From contig JAIROL010000189.1 in the NCBI GenBank assembly GCA_031257565.1, positions 1-39,028 of the forward strand: 39,028 nucleotides of DNA, given 5' to 3'. Source of the DNA: Tannerella sp. (GTDB lineage Bacteria > Bacteroidota > Bacteroidia > Bacteroidales > Tannerellaceae). Both the position numbers and the translations under genes were made by a program. The stretch's first letter is position 1. Each line of letters begins with the position of its first letter. The notes under the pieces were generated by a model, which was not told where the DNA came from, searched no databases, and saw nothing but the letters and a program-made list of their open reading frames with translations. Below, piece by piece: positions 6,262-12,208 of this stretch.

Positions 6262-6473
6262 CAATTGCATTTTTTTCGTTTTTCCAAATCTTTCAAAACA
6301 CTATATGCTTCTGATAATAATTGCATTTGCACCGTTGTATTCCTGTCCGTATTTTTATCCGGATACCACTTTTTTGCCATTAATTTATATGCGGCCTTAA
6401 TTTCTTTCTGAGTGGCCTGCGGAAAAACTCCGAGTATTTTATAATAGTCAATAGCATCTCTCGACTTCTCCGG
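6261..6473 (-). pseudogene. J-domain (DnaJ-like) fragment
   Basis: The open frame reads AIDYYKILGVFPQATQKEIK, AAYKLMAKKWYPDKNTDRN and LLSEAYSVLKDLEKR, a full J domain. The invariant HPD that stimulates Hsp70 ATPase is YPD here, so DnaK activation would be impaired. No start codon precedes the domain; the frame opens after a TAA at 6474-6476. The neighbouring frame upstream carries the linker of the HTH gene, and the pieces join if two single-base shifts are repaired. The stop overlaps the next gene as TGATG. Confidence 0.65.
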
Positions 6474-6556
6474 TTATAACAGGTTTTTTCATCACCTCCT
6501 CATTGTCGGCAATCCGATTTTCCGGATTATTACGGTCCTCTACATTATTATATATA

Positions 6557-6802
6557 TCAGCCAGAGGCAGAAGCTTTTTCCATGCTCCTCTTGCCTGTTA
6601 GAAGCCAATTTATTGAACATTCCGGAAATAGTTCAAGTACCCTAAAGATTGTTTTAGACGAAATTGTCGTTTCTTCGTTGATCTGCCTATTCAATGTCCT
6701 TTGTTCTTTTTTATCTATCGCTACGGAATTTACTTTTTTACCTTGATTTTTAAATAGATACTGAATTCTTTCTCTCATTTCTTTTTCTCTGTCATCTCCC
6801 AT
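6557..6802 (-). pseudogene. HTH repressor-like N-terminal part of a broken HTH/J-domain gene
   Basis: The 81-residue ORF MGDDREKEMRERIQYLFKNQ continues into TISSKTIFRVLELFPECSINWLLTGK, the second half of a Cro/C1-type HTH of the kind found in Bacteroidetes phage repressors (INWLLTGxGxM). It stops after SMEKASASG. One base earlier the next frame continues ADIYNNVEDRNNPENRIADN through MKKPVITGEVE, and then shifts again into the J domain ending at 6261. Repairing both shifts gives a single protein of about 180 residues: HTH, acidic linker, J domain. The HTH part alone might still be expressed. Confidence 0.6.
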
Positions 6803-6856
6803 ATCAATTAATAATTAGTTATTTATGATACATCATAATTTATAATCAGTCTAAAT

Positions 6857-6917
6857 AGACATATTTGTCTTATTTTGTGCTCAAAAAATTTAATGCAAGA
6901 TAAATCTGTCTTATCTT
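6857..6917. promoter_or_regulatory. Two inverted repeats upstream of the HTH gene, probable operators
   Basis: AGACA-4-TGTCT at 6857-6870 and AAGATAA-7-TTATCTT at 6897-6917 lie in the AT-rich gap before the HTH gene start at 6802. TGTCT-type half-sites recur (AGTCTAAATAGAC at 6849-6860, CTGTCTTAT at 6907). This spacing fits a repressor-operator region, but no binding partner can be assigned. Confidence 0.4.
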
Positions 6918-6939
6918 TATCCCCGTAATCCAAAAACAG

Positions 6940-7086
6940 ATGCTCTCAAGCGTGAAAGGTCAGGATGCAAAAAAGGCTGTCCCTGACTTGCGCAACATAG
7001 TTCCGGAAAAACTTTTGCAATATACGGCTTTTTTCTTTGATATTGACGGCACAACGGCAATTTGTGCGAGAAAAAATAAATTTTAG
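6940..7086 (+). CDS. Hypothetical 48-residue ORF
   Basis: ATG at 6940 opens a frame reading MLSSVKGQDAKKAVPDLRNI, then VPEKLLQYTAFFFDIDGTTA and a basic end, with TAG just before a strong hairpin. The composition is protein-like and the terminator follows directly, which suggests a real small gene or the tail of a larger lost one. I do not recognise it. The FDIDGT segment resembles the HAD motif DxDGT, but nothing else of that fold is present. Confidence 0.35.
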   Translation: MLSSVKGQDAKKAVPDLRNIVPEKLLQYTAFFFDIDGTTAICARKNKF

Positions 7087-7151
7087 TCCACGATACGAAT
7101 TGATGCCCTTTCCGGTTTTCCGGTTGCAATTCGTGTCGTGGATGTTTTTTT
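7087..7151 (+). terminator. Long-stem terminator-like hairpin
   Basis: The arms 7087-7102 (TCCACGATACGAATTG) and 7127-7142 (CAATTCGTGTCGTGGA) pair at 15 of 16 positions around a 24-base loop that holds the direct repeat TTTCCGG/TTTTCCGG. TG and seven T residues follow. It fits a rho-independent terminator for the short ORF ending at 7086, although the stem is long enough to be a mobile-element end. Confidence 0.55.
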
Positions 7152-7164
7152 AAACTAAACTTGT

Positions 7165-7539
7165 ATGAGAACAAAGCAATTTTTATCTGAACTTATGCGC
7201 CTGGCCTGGCAGTTCGTCAAACGAAACGGCTTTACAATGGCAGAAGCAATGAAGGTCGCCCGGGCAAACATGAAACTGCGACTTGCAATGAAAACGCGCA
7301 TCGTCAAATTCTACTTTCAAAAGGTAGACGGTTCGATACGCGAGGCTTACGGCACGACGAGCGACAGTATTGTACCTGCAACCGCCGGCAATGACACGAG
7401 CAAGAAAAACGACACTGTTCAAACCTACTTCGATACAGGGGGTCGTGGGTTCGACCCCCGCTACATCAACATCCTGAAAATAAAGTGTTTACAAAAAAAT
7501 AAACAATTTTTTTTCATAATCCCAAAGAATTTATTGTAA
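7165..7539 (+). CDS. DUF2693-family SH3-fold protein with an altered C-terminus
   Basis: Residues 1-90 match the DUF2693 (PF10902, WYL_2) pattern of Bacteroidetes mobile elements: a helical start (FLSELMRLAWQFVKRNGFTM, then EAMKVARANMKLRLAM), then VKFYFQKVDGSIREAYGTT, PATAG and VQTYFDT. The family normally ends soon after QTYFDT with a short FR-rich tail. Here codons after that Thr coincide with a copy of the tRNA-Pro 3' half (7436-7464), giving GGRGFDPRYIN and a 20-residue tail unlike the family. The gene is probably transcribed from near 7150. The molecular role is unknown; an Sm-like nucleic-acid-binding fold has been proposed for the family. Confidence 0.7.
   Translation: MRTKQFLSELMRLAWQFVKRNGFTMAEAMKVARANMKLRLAMKTRIVKFYFQKVDGSIREAYGTTSDSIVPATAGNDTSKKNDTVQTYFDTGGRGFDPRYINILKIKCLQKNKQFFFIIPKNLL
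7436..7464 (+). repeat. Candidate attachment site copy 2 (tRNA-Pro 3' half)
   Basis: CAGGGGGTCGTGGGTTCGA is identical to tRNA-Pro positions 378-396, and the rest to CTAC matches with two changes, 27 of 29 in all. The two changes turn it into a perfect hairpin, GGGGGTCG with CGACCCCC. Homology ends before the acceptor stem, so it is not a functional tRNA. The copy lies in the 3' coding end of the DUF2693 gene. Confidence 0.5.
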
Positions 7540-7603
7540 ATGGATTCGACTTCCGGCATTGTTTTATTTGTTTTTTCGGATAGGTCAAATTGAAAAAGAC
7601 TTA

Positions 7604-8122
7604 TTAGTAATCCTCCATCTGACTTATAATTGTACCATCGCTTTTAATTATAATGCGAACGTCCACGTCGCCCCTTTCCATTTCTACATTGTATGATACA
7701 TCAGTTCCTTTTATTATCCTTTCTATATCATCAAAACGATAGTTTGGATATTTCGATGTTATCTGCTTTTTTATCAAATCCGGCAGGTCAGACTGGTAGA
7801 TGTCATATATTAACATAACCAAATGGCCTTGCTCGTCATAATATGCTTGGTAGTCAGATCCTCTGATCTCAAATTCTATTTCATATAGAGATGCTGCTTT
7901 TTCCCATTCAATATCGTAAGCATTTGGAAAGTCTTTCCTGAATTTTTGTACTAAAAGTTCGGTTGGTACTACATTTTGTGAATACTCCATCTTGAATGCC
8001 TGTACCATTTTTTCTATCTCATTGTTATCATATTTTTTTGACATTGACGGATGTTGGGCTGATGCATATAGAAAAGATAATGATGTTAATAATAACAATA
8101 GTCCTAATCTTAAAGTTTTCAT
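7604..8122 (-). CDS. Secreted PepSY-like domain protein
   Basis: The 172-residue protein has a signal peptide (MKTLRLGLLLLLTSLSFLYA, cleavage near ASA-Q). The body follows the Bacteroidetes PepSY-like (DUF2874, PF11396) pattern: KFRKDFPNAYDIEWEKAASL, YEIEFEIRGSDYQAYYDEQG and later KKQITSKYPNYRFDDIERI. Such proteins are periplasmic or surface exposed and may bind peptides or act as inhibitors; no enzyme motif is visible. It is the third gene of an apparent minus-strand operon, 26 bases after the beta-barrel gene, and resembles each half of the lipoprotein at 8853. Duplication within the cluster is likely. Confidence 0.8.
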   Translation of the reverse strand: MKTLRLGLLLLLTSLSFLYASAQHPSMSKKYDNNEIEKMVQAFKMEYSQNVVPTELLVQKFRKDFPNAYDIEWEKAASLYEIEFEIRGSDYQAYYDEQGHLVMLIYDIYQSDLPDLIKKQITSKYPNYRFDDIERIIKGTDVSYNVEMERGDVDVRIIIKSDGTIISQMEDY

Positions 8123-8148
8123 TTTGTTTTGTATTTTATGTTGTTAAA

Positions 8149-8796
8149 TCAATTGAATATGTAGCTCAGTGTGCATCTGAAATTAGAGTTGAAAGCATTG
8201 TCGCCATATATAACCTCTTTCTTATTTACCCTAATAAAGCCATGATCATAGCTCAATCCGAATATAAACTTGTTATATTCTAAATTCAGACCGGCAGTTC
8301 CTCCAGCATCGAAGCGTTTTGCAAAATCATTGAAATACTTAATGTTTGAGTCAAGATTCTCATTTGCAATACTTCCTTGTGTTTTCAGATTTCCTGATAA
8401 TCCGTATCCACCATATACGCCCAATGACGGATATAGTTTGAAACCATTTGTCAGATTGAATTTATAGAATATGCTTACAGGTAGTTGCAGATAAGAAGGG
8501 TTGGCAGTAATTTTATAAGATTCGTAATAGTCGTTTTCTTTATCTTTCCCTCCTAATTGAGAATAAAATAAACCTGTTTCAATACCTGATTTCTCAGAGA
8601 AATGAAGTTGCCCAAAGATTCCGGCATATAGACCCAATTTGTTTTCCAGTCCGGCGTCTTCATATTGACCTATCATATGGTCATAATCACTTAATGACGA
8701 AATGTTAAGACCGCCACGAACCCCGATTTTTAGTTGTTGTGCATTAAGAATAACACAAGAAGATGCTAACAGAAATAATACGAAATACCTTTTCAT
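8149..8796 (-). CDS. PorT-like outer-membrane beta-barrel protein
   Basis: The 215-residue protein has a signal peptide ending in LNAQQ, then alternating amphipathic strands such as LKIGVRGGLNISSLSDYD, GLYAGIFGQLHFSEKSGIET and SYLQLPVSIFYKFNL. It closes with a terminal aromatic strand, NFRCTLSYIFN. GxxxGxN openings and LQLPVxxKY strands are typical of the Bacteroidetes outer-membrane barrel family (PF13568). It is flanked by two PepSY-like genes in the same orientation with 26- and 56-base gaps, so they may form a surface complex. Confidence 0.8.
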   Translation of the reverse strand: MKRYFVLFLLASSCVILNAQQLKIGVRGGLNISSLSDYDHMIGQYEDAGLENKLGLYAGIFGQLHFSEKSGIETGLFYSQLGGKDKENDYYESYKITANPSYLQLPVSIFYKFNLTNGFKLYPSLGVYGGYGLSGNLKTQGSIANENLDSNIKYFNDFAKRFDAGGTAGLNLEYNKFIFGLSYDHGFIRVNKKEVIYGDNAFNSNFRCTLSYIFN

Positions 8797-8852
8797 TTTG
8801 TTTGATTTATTAAAGATTTACTTGAAAAAATATACGGATTGCCCGACTCTCG

Positions 8853-9875
8853 TTAATCATATTGTTGATAAATGAATGTGCCGTTCTCATTGTATATCAC
8901 TTTCAATTCGGCGTCTGTCCTTTTATTTTCCAACTTGATGATATATCCTTTCACTGTTCCTTTTTGGAAATAAGATACTTCATCTATCATATACTCGGAA
9001 TACTTTGAGGAAACAGCATTTTGTACAGCAGTAGATACTGTGTTGTATCTTATTTCCTGTGTGTACATTAATAGTGTTCCATCGCTAACATACCATGCCT
9101 CGTAGTCAATTCCTCCAATTTCAAAATCTACATTATACACATTGCTAACATAGTCCCAGTCAATATCGCGGGCATTTGGAAAAAGGGTATTGAAGTTTGC
9201 AATAATGCCAGAAGGCACATTTGAAGCCAACACATCCATATCCATACCTGAATAATATGCGGCAATAAGGGCGTCTGATTCGTCGTCAGATGTATTTCCT
9301 TCAATTGTTGGGGTAGTCGTATTGGCATCGTTCCCCGGTTTTATGGTATTGTCTTCCCACAGATTCCTGGCAATAAATGTACCGTTCTCATTGTAAAAAG
9401 CATATACTTCTTCTTTATTTTTTTTCAGATCCAAGTAATAACCGATAATATCTCCTTTGTATACGATCTCTGTTTCATCAAGGATATAGCCCTGATAATC
9501 GGTTGCAATAGCGGCTAATACAGCCGGACTCAATTGGCTGTTTGCAATATCATATTTGTACATCAGCAAATTAGCATCGCCATTATACCAGGCCTCATAG
9601 TCTATGTGGTTGACGTCAAAGTCTATTTCATATATGCCGTTTGACACTTTCCACTCCACATCGGTTGCTCCGGGGAACTTCTTATCAAATTCGGCCTTAA
9701 TATTATTGACCGGCTGCGTAGGGGACGATGGAGATGAATAATATGTCGCAATTTGCAACTTTATATCACTTTGTTGTAAATCACTGTTTACATCTAAGGA
9801 CTCTGAATCGCTACTACAACTTGCCCCCAGAAAAGCGAGAGAACTTAAAACGAAGAATCTAATTAACGTTTTCAT
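8853..9875 (-). CDS. Lipoprotein with two tandem PepSY-like domains
   Basis: The 340-residue protein has a lipoprotein signal (FFVLSSLAFLGASC, lipid Cys at residue 20) followed by a Ser/Asp-rich linker. Two similar domains follow. Domain 1 (about 55-175) has FDKKFPGATDVEWKVSNGIY, EIDFDVNHIDYEAWYN and YNENGTFI. Domain 2 (about 220-340) has FNTLFPNARDIDWDYVSNVY, NVDFEIGGIDYEAWYV and YNENGTFIYQQYD. A Thr/Asp-rich linker (about 180-205) joins them. The pattern is PepSY-like/DUF2874. It is first in the operon and probably faces the periplasm or cell surface. The internal duplication is clear from the repeated IDYEAWY and NENGTFI blocks. The function is unknown. Confidence 0.82.
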   Translation of the reverse strand: MKTLIRFFVLSSLAFLGASCSSDSESLDVNSDLQQSDIKLQIATYYSSPSSPTQPVNNIKAEFDKKFPGATDVEWKVSNGIYEIDFDVNHIDYEAWYNGDANLLMYKYDIANSQLSPAVLAAIATDYQGYILDETEIVYKGDIIGYYLDLKKNKEEVYAFYNENGTFIARNLWEDNTIKPGNDANTTTPTIEGNTSDDESDALIAAYYSGMDMDVLASNVPSGIIANFNTLFPNARDIDWDYVSNVYNVDFEIGGIDYEAWYVSDGTLLMYTQEIRYNTVSTAVQNAVSSKYSEYMIDEVSYFQKGTVKGYIIKLENKRTDAELKVIYNENGTFIYQQYD

Positions 9876-10129
9876 AATTTATGTCATTTTAAATAATACT
9901 GTTTTTTCTTTGCTTGAAAAAATTTGTTACAAAGGAAATACATAAATCTGTATACAATTAGGAATCTAAAGACGCCCTAAAAAAAATTGGGCAATGGATA
10001 TCTTCGCTGCATTGCAATTATTTATTATTAATGCGAATCAGTAGTTGAAATTATCCGGTTTGAATTTCGTTACTCAAGTTTCCCACATAAAATAATGGCA
10101 GAAAAAAACAAGCGAATAGAAAAAAAAGC
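9876..10129. other. Intergenic region between divergent units
   Basis: No convincing gene is present. A weak leftward promoter candidate for the PepSY-like operon is TTG at 9955-9957 (minus strand) followed by TTCCTTTG at 9930-9937, a 7 of 8 match with a 17-base spacer. The remainder is AT-rich with A-runs that serve as the T-run of the hairpin at 10130. Confidence 0.35.
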
Positions 10130-10159
10130 AGGGCAACCGCATCAAAATGCGGTTGCCCT
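10115..10159 (-). terminator. Strong minus-strand terminator without an evident gene
   Basis: A perfect 13-base stem (AGGGCAACCGCAT at 10130-10142 with ATGCGGTTGCCCT at 10147-10159) has a CAAA loop. Read on the minus strand it is followed by GC and eight T residues. No coding gene lies upstream on that strand before rpsU, so it may end a short non-coding RNA. Confidence 0.7.
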
Positions 10160-10235
10160 GAAACTTTCCTCTTCGAGTTATTATGAACGAACTCTATCAG
10201 ATAGCGCATGCTTTTTGAAGCGGATTTGCAAAAGT
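10160..10235 (-). ncRNA. Candidate small non-coding RNA ending at the 10130 hairpin
   Basis: Upstream of the terminator on the minus strand are several short hairpins: GAGTT with AACTC, CTATC with GATAG, and GCTT with AAGC. CACTTTTG at 10228-10235 matches TAnnTTTG at 7 of 8 positions, which would start an RNA of about 105 bases including the terminator. No good -33 element is visible, and I cannot match it to a known RNA family. Confidence 0.3.
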
Positions 10236-10287
10236 GCGCAGAATGAATGGATTTGACTGTTATCGTGAAAAATAAATGTTTGAAAAT

Positions 10288-10318
10288 TTTGTTGGTAAAA
10301 AAACAATCCGTAATTTTG
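10288..10318 (+). promoter_or_regulatory. rpsU promoter
   Basis: TTTG at 10288-10291, a 19-base spacer and TAATTTTG at 10311-10318 match the Bacteroidetes consensus exactly. It lies 53 bases before the rpsU start. A second, weaker copy (TTTG near 10252, AATGTTTG 19 bases on) lies upstream. Confidence 0.8.
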
Positions 10319-10371
10319 CGGCTCGAAAAAAGGATTTGATACAAAAAACAATATAATTTAAAACTTTATTT

Positions 10372-10563
10372 ATGATCGTAGTTCCATTGAAAGAAGGCGA
10401 AAACATAGAAAGAGCCTTGAAAAAATTTAAAAGAAAGTTTGAGAAAACTGGAGTTGTTAAAGAACTTAGAAGCCGTCAGGCATTTACTAAACCTTCCGTG
10501 AAAAAGAGAAAAGAGCGTATTCATGCTATTTATGTAAAGCAGTTACAGCAGGCTGAAAGTTGA
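10372..10563 (+). CDS. rpsU: 30S ribosomal protein S21
   Basis: The 63-residue basic protein starts MIVVPLKEGENIERALKKFK and contains KRKFEKTGVVKELRSRQAF and KPSVKKRKERIHAIY, the S21 signature. S21 binds the platform of the small subunit near the anti-Shine-Dalgarno region of 16S rRNA. The length is typical for Bacteroidetes. It opens the unit rpsU-xerC-hpf and is preceded by a consensus promoter at 10288. Confidence 0.97.
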   Translation: MIVVPLKEGENIERALKKFKRKFEKTGVVKELRSRQAFTKPSVKKRKERIHAIYVKQLQQAES

Positions 10564-10587
10564 TTGCTTAATTTTTTTTCCGTTTTG

Positions 10588-10619
10588 TTTGTTTTTTGAG
10601 AAAAAAAATCGTATATTCG
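10588..10619 (+). promoter_or_regulatory. Internal promoter before xerC
   Basis: TTTG (10588-10591), a 20-base spacer and TATATTCG (10612-10619) match the consensus at all but one base. A transcript starting near 10626 would exclude the upstream TTG at 10596, which supports the GTG start at 10656. Confidence 0.55.
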
Positions 10620-10655
10620 TTGCATCTTATTGAACGTGACGAAGTGAGGAGATAT

Positions 10656-11546
10656 GTGAATTTGTTTATAGATTATTTGCGGTATGAGCGGAATTATTCG
10701 GTTCATACTGTAAATTCGTATTTTAATGACTTGTCCCAATTTGTTACTTTTTTAGAAGAAAAAGCCGTTACGGAAGGGGACGCGTTTGACCTCGAAAGAG
10801 TTGATGCGGATATTGTTCGTCAATGGATGATCGAATTAATGAAGCAATCGTTGTCGCCGGCGTCTGTTAATCGGAAGTTGACGTCTTTGCAGTCGTTTTT
10901 TAAGTATTTGGTTCGTCAGGAAATTGTGCAAAAGCATCCGCTTAAGTTGGTTTCCGGCCCTAAAAAATCAAAATCATTACCCTGTTTTATAAAAGAAAAA
11001 GATATTAATAATCTTTTGGATGCGAATTTGAATGATTCCGGTTTCGAAGAGCTGAGAAATCAATTGATGATTGAAATGTTTTATGAGACGGGTATTCGCT
11101 GCTCGGAACTTGTCGGTATAAAAAATACGGATGTAGATCTGGATGCAATGTTACTGAAAGTTACCGGGAAACGGAATAAGCAGCGTTTGATTCCTTTTGC
11201 AGATCGTCTGAAAGAGATGATAATGCATTATATTAATGTACGAGGATGCGAGGTTGGAGTAGATTCTTCTTCTTTTTTTGTAAGGAAAGACGGGCGGCCC
11301 GTATCGTCGGCTATCGTTTATTATGCAGTAAAGAAGAATTTGTCGAATATTCCTACTTTGGCAAAGCGTAGTCCGCATGTATTGAGGCATACTTTTGCAA
11401 CAAGCATGTTAAATGACGGCGCAGAGATGAGCGCGGTCAGAGACCTGTTAGGGCATAGTAGTCTTGCTTCGACGTCGGTATATACACATGTAACGTTTGA
11501 GGAGTTGAAAAAAGTTTATAACGCTCATCCAAGAGCAAAAAAGTAA
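10656..11546 (+). CDS. xerC: Tyrosine recombinase XerC/XerD type
   Basis: The 296-residue site-specific recombinase resolves chromosome dimers at dif. The N-terminal SAM-like domain begins VNLFIDYLRYERNYSVHTVN. All catalytic residues are present: R148 (TGIRCSEL), K172 (TGKRNKQR), H241 and R244 (HVLRH), H267 (LLGHSS) and the nucleophile Y276 (SVYTHV). I chose the GTG at 10656, preceded by AGGAG four bases upstream; the frame is open to a TTG at 10596, but that start precedes the -7 element. The position between rpsU and hpf is conserved in Bacteroidales and marks this as the housekeeping enzyme, unlike the fragment at 1996. Confidence 0.92.
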   Translation: MNLFIDYLRYERNYSVHTVNSYFNDLSQFVTFLEEKAVTEGDAFDLERVDADIVRQWMIELMKQSLSPASVNRKLTSLQSFFKYLVRQEIVQKHPLKLVSGPKKSKSLPCFIKEKDINNLLDANLNDSGFEELRNQLMIEMFYETGIRCSELVGIKNTDVDLDAMLLKVTGKRNKQRLIPFADRLKEMIMHYINVRGCEVGVDSSSFFVRKDGRPVSSAIVYYAVKKNLSNIPTLAKRSPHVLRHTFATSMLNDGAEMSAVRDLLGHSSLASTSVYTHVTFEELKKVYNAHPRAKK

Positions 11547-11558
11547 GGAGAATTTATT

Positions 11559-11858
11559 ATGGATATTAAAATTAAATCAATTCATTTTGATGCGACGGAG
11601 AAATTAGAGGCATTCATCAAAAAGAAAGTTTCTAAATTGGAACACATTTACGAGGGTATTATTATGGCTGACGTCGTATTGAAAGTGGTGAAGCCGGAAA
11701 CGGTGAAAAACAAGAGCGCAGGTATTCGTATTAAAATCAAAAACGGAGGCTGTTTTGCGGAAAAAATCTGCGATACTTTCGAGGAAGCTGTTGATACGGC
11801 GGTAGAAGCGCTGGAAAAGCAATTACTGAAATTCAAAGAAAAAAGCAAGGTTAAATAA
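11559..11858 (+). CDS. hpf: Ribosome hibernation promoting factor (short HPF/RaiA)
   Basis: The 99-residue protein has the Y-family beta-alpha-beta-beta-beta-alpha pattern: MDIKIKSIHFDATEKLEAFI, KKVSKLEHIYEGIIMADVVL and CDTFEEAVDTAVEALEKQL. It lacks the long C-terminal dimerisation domain. HPF binds the decoding region of 30S subunits in resting cells. The gene starts 12 bases after xerC with GGAG upstream, so it is cotranscribed. Confidence 0.92.
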   Translation: MDIKIKSIHFDATEKLEAFIKKKVSKLEHIYEGIIMADVVLKVVKPETVKNKSAGIRIKIKNGGCFAEKICDTFEEAVDTAVEALEKQLLKFKEKSKVK

Positions 11859-11884
11859 AAAAACAGAAAAAAAACCGAATAAAT

Positions 11885-11915
11885 TTTGTGGATTATAAAA
11901 TAATTTCTAAATTTG
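11885..11915 (+). promoter_or_regulatory. Promoter of the tRNA-Thr/tuf unit
   Basis: TTTG (11885-11888), a 19-base spacer and TAAATTTG (11908-11915) form an exact Bacteroidetes consensus. It lies 42 bases before the first tRNA-Thr. Confidence 0.8.
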
Positions 11916-11917
11916 CA

Positions 11918-11949
11918 GCCGTTTCGACCCAAAACGAAGCGGCTTTTTT
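11918..11949 (+). terminator. Terminator of the rpsU-xerC-hpf unit, overlapping the next transcript start
   Basis: GCCGTTTCG (11918-11926) pairs with CGAAGCGGC (11935-11943), nine pairs with one G-T, and is followed by six T residues. It ends the hpf transcript, yet it begins three bases after the -7 element of the tRNA promoter. Confidence 0.65.
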
Positions 11950-11957
11950 ACGGAAAC

Positions 11958-12031
11958 GCCTCTTTAGCTCAGTTGGCCAGAGCACGTGATTTGTAATCTC
12001 GGGGTCGTTGGTTCGAATCCGACAAGAGGCT
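11958..12031 (+). tRNA. tRNA-Thr (anticodon TGT)
   Basis: The acceptor arm GCCTCTT pairs with AAGAGGC, with discriminator T. The D-arm is GCTCAGTTGGCCAGAGC, the anticodon loop TTTGTAA gives TGT (Thr), and the T-arm is TTGGTTCGAATCC. No CCA is encoded. The anticodon stem CGTGA/TCTCG has one T-T mismatch. Confidence 0.95.
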
Positions 12032-12073
12032 CAACATGATGGATTTAATTGATCGGGTGGGCTAAAATAATCG

Positions 12074-12145
12074 GCCTGCGTAGCTCAGGGGTAGAGCGCT
12101 TCCTTGGTAAGGAAGAGGTCCCGAGTTCAATTCTCGGCGCCGGCT
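12074..12145 (+). tRNA. tRNA-Thr (anticodon GGT)
   Basis: The anticodon stem CTTCC/GGAAG encloses loop TTGGTAA, anticodon GGT (Thr). The D-arm (GCTCAGGGGTAGAGC) and T-arm (CCGAGTTCAATTCTCGG) are normal. The acceptor arm GCCTGCG faces CGCCGGC, leaving a U4-C69 mismatch. It lies 42 bases after the first tRNA-Thr and 63 bases before tuf. Confidence 0.92.
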
Positions 12146-12208
12146 CTTTAGGCAAAAAAATCAAAGGATGGATGAACATTCTAATTAATATAAAAGGATA
12201 TTTAAATT

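Noticed and set aside
6940-7086. HAD phosphatase based on FDIDGTT
   Set aside because: Only the short motif is present in a 48-residue ORF, near the C-terminus, with none of the other HAD motifs.
6917-7174. 85-codon minus-strand frame
   Set aside because: It is antisense to the long hairpin and the 48-residue ORF, with no recognisable domain and biased composition.
7441-7464. A second tRNA gene
   Set aside because: Only the T-arm and part of the variable region are present; there is no acceptor stem, D-arm or anticodon arm.
10051-10344. 97-codon minus-strand frame before rpsU
   Set aside because: It spans the strong terminator hairpin and the rpsU promoter and encodes an implausible Cys/Phe-rich peptide; a small RNA fits better.
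10596-10655. N-terminal extension of xerC from TTG 10596
   Set aside because: It lies upstream of the -7 element at 10612, is not similar to XerC, and the GTG at 10656 has AGGAG before it.
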